This document shows positions 57,711 to 64,000 of a stretch of 64,000 nt of DNA, one piece after another. Source of the DNA: Arctopsyche grandis (taxonomy: Eukaryota > Arthropoda > Insecta > Trichoptera > Hydropsychidae); the NCBI RefSeq assembly GCF_051622035.1, contig NC_135362.1:23893001-23957000 (forward strand), in the 5' to 3' direction. Below the pieces are notes generated by a model, which was given only the letters and a program-made list of their open reading frames with translations, ran no database searches and had not been told where the DNA came from. A program made the translations under genes and the position numbers. The number at the start of each line of letters is the position of its first letter. Within the stretch, counting starts at the first letter, position 1.

Positions 57711-60700
57711 TATAATAATTTATCACCATTTTTGAACAGAATTTCAAATTTATAATAATAATGTTATAAATTTACATACATAAATGTACAAACCTTGGGG
57801 CAAAATCCGTAATAGCAAGATGGTATATACATTTTTTTTAAATTTAAATTATAACCTATTTTTTATAAATTAATTAATATAAAAAGGAAAAAGAATAAAA
57901 AGAAAACTATTAAAAATCAAAATTTAATATTTTATCGAAATATTCATTTGTATGTACTTATTTGTAATATTAGAAAATTCGAAATGTTGTTTAAAAAAAT
58001 ATTGATTATTATATCCGATCCATTATTTAATAATATTTTGCGTTCTCGAAGCGAAAGGATTGAATTATTTTGAGAAAATAAATCTTATCTGTTGGCAGAC
58101 AAGTTTATTAGTTAGAGACAACTATGACAAACAAATTGCTAGACATGTCTGCTGATTTCTCTTCAGACAAATCTCTTCATCATTAGCCTAATAATACATT
58201 TATTTATCATTTCTTTATTTATCATTGCGCCTACATTTATTTATCATTTCAAATATTTAGAGTTAACTTAACTACCCTTAACTATTTTTATTTCTTGCTA
58301 TGTATATCTAAAATAATCCCTATATGCATAGATATATTATACATAGTATATACATGTACACATAAAAAATTTCAGAGCAGGAAATATGTATTTCATTAAC
58401 GTTCAATCCTCGTTGATTTGTCATACATATATTGAAAATTAATAAAAATATTTTGTAAATAATCTTCTCAAATGCCATAAAACATTTGTAAAACTTCATA
58501 AATGTTAAGCTTGATTCTACTACTACTTATTTTGAAAAAAAAATAGTCTTACCGATCGTATCTAAATTCAAATCACATCGGTACCTAATCTAGAATGTTA
58601 CGAATAAAATCTCATGGGTTGCGCCACTTTACAAACAGTCTATAGTCAAATACAAACATCGTGCGTAAACACTCATTGTATGTACACACATTTCATCGCG
58701 TATTTATAAACGAATTAAATGCATGGGAATCGTAACACTTGTCAATGTTTGCTAGAAGATTTGCACGATTCGATACATAAGCTCTCTCTCTCTCTCTATT
58801 CAAACATGTGTACAGTTTTAAATTAAATTCAAATATAACGGGGACATCTTGCACTCGTGTATGATAAAATTAATCGCAAAGCCGCAAACTTCCTTTAAGA
58901 TTAGTCGCGGCTTAGAACTCGATAAAGTTTATCGTCGAGAAGGATATTTTTTAATGTTATTTTTTATTTTTGTTGTTGTTGTACGTATGCATGTGTTTTC
59001 TACGGCTACAATGTATGTATGATCAAACTTCATCCCTTCCACGTAGGGCCTAAACAAATTTGCCCTAAAGATTAAATCTCCCGCTTGTAAATCCTCTTAA
59101 GTGCTGAATTCTCAAAGCACACACCTAAATAATCAAACGCTCCATATATGTATGTATGTAAGAATTTATAACGATTCTCCCCATTTAAGTATTTATTTAT
59201 TTACTTGTTCGAAACGAGCTGTGAAAACGTTGTGCTTTTTGTATGAGGATGTGAAATATAATAGACGATTTTCGAATTGAGAAGCTGTGCTCTGGCGCCT
59301 CTTATTATTTATAGTTTGGACAACAATTTTTCTTTTATTTTTTAGTGTTTTTTTTTTTCATTTTAGTGTCGACTCTATTTGTTTTCTGGATTCCCGCCAC
59401 CACGCAGAGCCCCTAAAAATTAAAATCTATCTTTAAATATAATATAGAGCCGTTAAATGAATAAATACACATCGCCAAAGTGGCTCTTTTTTACCGTCGA
59501 AAGTAATACAAAATAATAATAAAGTTTTGAAAAAAAGGGAATGGCGCCAACGAAGTGTGAAAACACACCGACTCGTCCGTACAAATATGAATAAAAAAAT
59601 ATATTTTTTGTGCGGCCAACACTCGACTTTATCGTTTGGGTAGTTTCAGCCAAGGAGGCCATAAAAGTTTTTCAATTGAATGAACTCATATTATACTTAT
59701 TATAAAATTATATGCATATAATAATATTCTTAGAAATAGTTCGTAGTATACTATAATATAATATGTATGTATATATATTGTACGTGTAGTGACTTTTGAA
59801 ACAAAGCTTGCGGTCAGGGAAATACATATATACAGTAATGTTATCTATTCCTTGAAATTTAGTTACAATAGAACTCCTTAAATAATTCATTTATGACCAC
59901 ATCATACATATGTATAACTTTGAATTTTTCTACATACATATATGACCAGTTGAACACTTACAATCAGTTACACATTTTATTTGAAAAATGTGTTAATAAT
60001 ATTAAAAAAGATAAATACGAATTTATTCTGAAGTAACCTACATATGAGTGAAGTAAAAATATATACCTATATATGAGAGATAATGAGAGCCTATAATGCA
60101 AATTTTATAAGATATAGTGTAAAAAAGATAATTACATATACAATTAAAATCTGACAAAGCGATAAGGTGGCAGAAAGGCAGATAAATACGGCAACTTACC
60201 ATTAGACGTCAAGATGGTCAAAATTGTAGCATTTTTACATACCTCCTTTACGTTTCACATGGCTTTTTTATACCCTTCAGGTATAAACACAGATTACCTA
60301 AACATAATCTGCTTTAGGTCATCGACTTTAGAGAGTCTTTAATTAATATTATGTATTAGATGTATTATGAACATTTATAAGGATTGTAAATAGGTTTTTG
60401 AGCTCTTTTTCCTATTATGCTTTAGATTAACATTAGAATAATATAATACTGTGATTACTAACCAAATTAAATTAAATTGTAAAATAGAAAATGATCAGTA
60501 GATCAGTAGCTATTAAAATAGATATAAGATGTATTGTGAACATAATTTCGTAATAATAAAAAGCATTTAAAAATCCAAAAAAAAAAAACATGGCTTTTTT
60601 AAACTTGTCTATTACGATTATTTTTCACCATCGTACTGGCGGATTTGATTTGAATATATATATATATATACATATTGTTGACCAAACCATGCAAAATGGC

Positions 60701-60827
60701 AAAGTTTCAAAACGATCGGAGGAATTTAGGATATCAAATCCAAATATTTTTAGACGAACGAGAGAAAGCAAGCCTAGAAGAGGCTTGTAAAACATTAGAT
60801 TAAAATATTATATATGTATGATATATT
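57711..60827. other. AT-rich gene-poor stretch
   Basis: No coding exon identified. 58000-59650 is mostly unique sequence. 60050-60200 repeats 46863-47010, and 60379-60493 repeats 7450-7566. Short microsatellites only. Confidence 0.4.
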
Positions 60828-60948
60828 CAGAGCCGCGCCTACCATAAATAACATATGTACACATATAGGCCGAAATATAAAGGCGGCCGAAAGAAATAAG
60901 AGTCGAAAAAAATGATATTCCTTAAAAATTCGAAACAAGACATTGTAA

Positions 60949-61198
60949 CATACATAGATGTATAATACATAGATCCGCCCTCACGCTTTATACTGGTCTC
61001 CCTTTTGGCGCATGCAAAATACATGGTGCATGCACACTTTCTCTCAGTAGGTAGGTAGGTACCGCTGCGTCGTAAAAAAACCTTTTTTTTTTCAAACTTC
61101 CCCGCCAGTTAAACCCCCAGCACCCCTTAGTTAGTGAAGACAAGATCTCCGACCAAAATCACAAGTCAGGGCCCATCTATGTGTATTATATATCTATG
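60949..61198. mobile_element. P-like MITE nested in hAT
   Basis: Ends CATACATAGATGTATAATAC and ATATATCTATG, subterminal GCCCTSAC blocks as in 9153-10168, perfect 8-bp TSD CATTGTAA (60941-60948, 61199-61206). No THAP exon; internally deleted. Confidence 0.88.
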
Positions 61199-61617
61199 CA
61201 TTGTAATATTTAAAGTGCATTTAGGTTGTCTTGTTTATTTCTGTTGCTAGTTACAATTTGTAACACACCCGAACTACATATAATTCGGAGAAATATCGCG
61301 ATATCGCGATATCTTTTATGTTCTACATATTATCTTTGCAACTGCCAGATGTATTTCATCAAGAATGTTAAGTATTGGTTGGTCATCGAAAGAAGAATGT
61401 CCTAGATTTGGAATTAGAGGTAAAAACACTACATTTTTAAGAATGAACTTTAAAACGTTCAGTCTATCTTGTCGCATAGTCCTGTTCAGAACTATGTACA
61501 TATGTACATATACGTTTTGGTTTTTTGACTTTTTTTGATTCATTTTTATTGTGATTAAAATTTTCAATACTATATTTCTCATAAGGTAAGATTTTTTCAC
61601 TACTCGCATGCACTTAA

Positions 61618-62030
61618 TTTTTACTTTATCTATGTACGTTGTAACAATAGATGAAGTTTTGTGATCATGCGAAAATTCGAACTCGAGATTTTGACTGATT
61701 CGAACTCAGAATCGATCACTGATCACGTTTTCATGATCTAGAAAAAAATGTGTGTCTGTGTGTGTGTGTGTGTGTATTTTGGGGATATTTTTAACACCGT
61801 TAGTTCTATCGAACTGAAACTTAGTATCGGTTAATGAAATTCTTATCGACACGTCGTAATTTTTTTTCAAATTTTTAAGTTGACCGGAAGTGGTACCTTC
61901 CCTTATAGGTGTCCTCTTTTTTTTAAGTTTTTGAATTCAATTATCTCCCAAACCACTAACCGAATCAGACTGAATTTTTTTTTAATATGATAGAAATAAT
62001 AATTTTTATAACCTTATATTTTTTTATTTT
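61618..62030 (+). repeat. Dispersed repeat nested in hAT
   Basis: Absent from the sister hAT at 19594. Matches 21720-21965 (reverse) and 13620-13700. Contains a (TG)n at 61752-61776. Superfamily unclear. Confidence 0.6.
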
Positions 62031-62126
62031 TATTTATTAATATGATTTATACAAATGCTGATAATAATCTAAGAGCGGCCGATTTAAGTTTACATACAGG
62101 CGGCCGAACTCCTAGGCGCCGCCCTG

Positions 62127-62921
62127 GATATGTTTATAAAAAGGCCATTCGTTCACAATGAAAGCTTGGAGCTTTTCACATTTACAACGCGACAACATTA
62201 ATATTCGTCCATTTTACACCCTCGTGCAAAATCTTCGCGTAGTCAGTATTCTCTCAAGTAGCGCAGGATCATTTATCTTTTTTTTTGCGTATAAATACAT
62301 ATATTTTGATAGTCGAAATCCGACATTTTGGAGATGGCAGAGTGAGTGGCATTGTCCTCGCATTGCACTATAACGCCATTGTTGCATTTTCCCCCATGGA
62401 TTTACAATGGCAGCCCCATGGCGAATGTGATATTTCCATAACACGTCATTATTATTAAGGCTGTGTGTGTTATTGATACGAGCTAGTTGGGCGTATTAGC
62501 CGTTTAGTAACGAAAAAAATGCTCTGAAAGCTGCAACCGATCGCGCAACTCGACGAAACTTTTCCAATGGACAGAGGCGGCTCACGATGTTCAAATATAA
62601 TATATGTATGTATAAGATTTTCTCTCCCGTTTTGCAGACGGTTTGAAAAACTGCTCATAGTATGTAGATATTATATATTTAAGTTGTGATTTGAATTCTT
62701 AAATGTATATGCATATGTATGTATGTTAGCAGTGGCGGATCAATGAATTTAGAGCATGGCTAAATATATGAATTTAGAGCACGGATACTTCTTAAATCAA
62801 TCCCAAATAACAATACACGTTCCAACAGTGCTGAAATCAAAAGAGCAAAAAAAAAGGTTTCCTACTAAGCTAAAAATAGTCAAAACGCCCTAAAAGCATT
62901 TTGCTCTGATGAGTATTTGTA
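62127..62921. other. Spacer, no supported gene
   Basis: 62150-62450 is less AT-rich with short open frames on both strands but no recognised motif. A single hAT-like end CAGTGGCGGATC is at about 62733. Confidence 0.4.
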
Positions 62922-63260
62922 TCTCTATATATAAACATTTGTCTGTCTGTCTTGTCTGTCTGTCGATGGAACTTTCAGGATTTGTTATATGCATGTCCAA
63001 GAAGCTTACTGTAAAAAAATCGCCCAAACACGGGAATTGAAACGGGAAAATCGGGAATGAGTGGCATTGCAACGCAGTGATTTCAAATGTTTTCGCGTCG
63101 TGAACTGCGTTGTTAGGGTAAAATAAACAAACAATTGAATAATTTAAAATGTGTTCGCTGTCTGCAATTTTCCGACAAATGGGAACGGGAACGGGAACAC
63201 AACGGGAACGGGAATTGCATGCGTTATTGTAGCATTGTAACGCATGCCGGGTTCAGCTAG
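62922..63260 (+). mobile_element. Non-autonomous Helitron
   Basis: Begins A|TCTCTATATATAAAC and ends GCATGCCGGGTTCAG then CTAG|T, classic arthropod Helitron termini. The inside has GTCTGTCTGTC near the 5' end and GGGAACGGGAAC repeats (63180-63215). No TSD, as expected. Confidence 0.8.
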
Positions 63261-63613
63261 TATGATATAAACGAAAGAATAGATATATTTCATGACTTAT
63301 AATATTATAGAATTTAAATTGCATTTTATTTACATATTTAATTTAAGTAATTTGGATGATATTACCTCGATCAATTAAGGATTGGTGATCCTCATGAGTC
63401 ATGAATGACCAGTTATTATATAAATATAAATTAATCATTTAAATTTAGGTACGATTATAATTATTTTTGATCGTTTTTCCCCCTTTTTTGCCGCACTTCA
63501 AAATCTGCCGCCTTTAGGCGTTGCCTTGCTTGCTCACGGAACGTTTTTGATGTGGACTAATAAAATATGCAACTATTATAATATGAATAAAATAAATAGT
63601 ATAGTGTAATAAG

Positions 63614-63746
63614 TAGAGGTAGGATAGCCAAGGTGCCGCTCATTGTTCCATTGTTGTAAATTCTTTGTAAAAAAGGTTCGGCAAACTTTTAACAATGAAT
63701 TTACAACATTTGAACAATACGCGGCACCTTCTGGGTCCGGTGACTA
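63614..63746. mobile_element. Palindromic MITE, copy 7
   Basis: Ends TAGAGGTAGGATAGCC and GGGTCCGGTGACTA, centre AAAAGGTTCGGCAAACTTTT. TSD GTAATAAG/GTAATATG (63606-63613, 63747-63754) with one change. Confidence 0.88.
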
Positions 63747-64000
63747 GTAATATGGGTAAAGCGTGACTTAAAAACAGTAAAAATATCGTCTGCGGTACAT
63801 TTATTCAGTTTTAATAAGCTTTTTATGAAATGTTTTGATGTACTATTTTTCTTCACAATTTGTTGCCCAACTTTTGCAACCTTTCGTAGACGTAATAAGG
63901 TAGTAAGTTCTTCAAAAAAATTAAAGCATTTTTGTGAAACAAATTGCTCAAATAATTCTGGGAGATTTATCGCCATCCCTACCAATCGCTCCAAAATCAC
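63701..64000 (-). CDS. Unrecognised open frame running off the right edge
   Basis: The minus-strand frame is open from the window edge (no start seen) for about 85 codons, reading LPELFEQFVSQKCFNFFEE, then RLRKVAKVGQQIVKK, then SLLKLNKCTADDIF, and ends inside palindromic MITE copy 7. Composition (Phe, Lys and Leu rich, helical) is protein-like. I do not recognise the family. It could be an exon whose donor lies near 63760, or a transposon remnant cut by the MITE. Confidence 0.35.
   Translation of the reverse strand: MILERLVGMAINLPELFEQFVSQKCFNFFEELTTLLRLRKVAKVGQQIVKKNSTSKHFIKSLLKLNKCTADDIFTVFKSRFTHITSHRTQKVPRIVQML

Larger units (their letters stand above)
60828..62126. mobile_element. hAT (CAGGGCCGCGCC family), long copy with two insertions
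   Basis: Ends CAGAGCCGCGCCTACC and TAGGCGCCGCCCTG; flanks GATATATT/GATATGTT are an 8-bp TSD with one change. Compared with 19594-20186 it carries a P-like MITE (60949-61198) and a dispersed repeat (about 61618-62030). Confidence 0.88.

Noticed and set aside
62158-62450. Possible exon in both strands near 62.2-62.4 kb
   Set aside because: Open frames of about 70 codons without recognisable domain or consistent splice sites.

Overview
The window looks like euchromatin from an AT-rich, transposon-dense insect genome. The supports are GT-AG introns, insect-type small CAP (antigen 5-like) proteins, homologues of FAM76, AKTIP (fly pendolino), UPF0598/C8orf82 and katanin p80, and abundant arthropod repeat types (hAT, P-like, MULE-like, Helitron, LINE/SINE, LTR). 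I cannot resolve the order. Genes sit in two blocks and nearly everything between them is repeats.

Left block (0-22 kb). A LINE 3' end broken by a hAT MITE and a foldback element lies beside the first coding exon of a FAM76 gene on the minus strand (1727-1828). Then comes a tandem array of five CAP-family genes, all minus: A (4397-6323, intact, 208 aa), B (6764-7878, truncated pseudogene), C (8542-11576, premature stop near the C-terminus), D (15390-16395, needs a weak splice donor) and E (18870-22063, intact, 204 aa, distant signal exon). Complete members have six coding exons, with exons 2, 3 and 5 always 119, 82 and 98 nt. Introns hold MULE-like, P-like, hAT and TTAA elements.

Middle block. 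From 22 to 31.9 kb there are hAT nests, Helitron candidates, a 9-bp-TSD foldback element and a young non-autonomous LTR element (28169-31355) with two 812-bp LTRs. AKTIP (plus, 32175-33829, 6 exons, 269 aa), UPF0598 (minus, 34994-35694) and katanin p80 (plus, 38267-45675, 14 exons, 783 aa) follow, with two LTR-like minus-strand insertions between the last two.

Right block (46-64 kb). Almost no genes: seven copies of a ~135-bp palindromic MITE occur across the window, mostly here, plus foldback elements, transposase relics, SINEs, a Helitron, a P-like MITE nested in a hAT, long TA microsatellites, and an unrecognised open frame running off the right edge.

The intact genes act in unrelated housekeeping roles: microtubule severing (p80), vesicle or telomere biology (AKTIP), a mitochondrial protein (UPF0598) and a nuclear protein (FAM76). 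The CAP proteins are secreted and are expanding and decaying as a local birth-and-death array.
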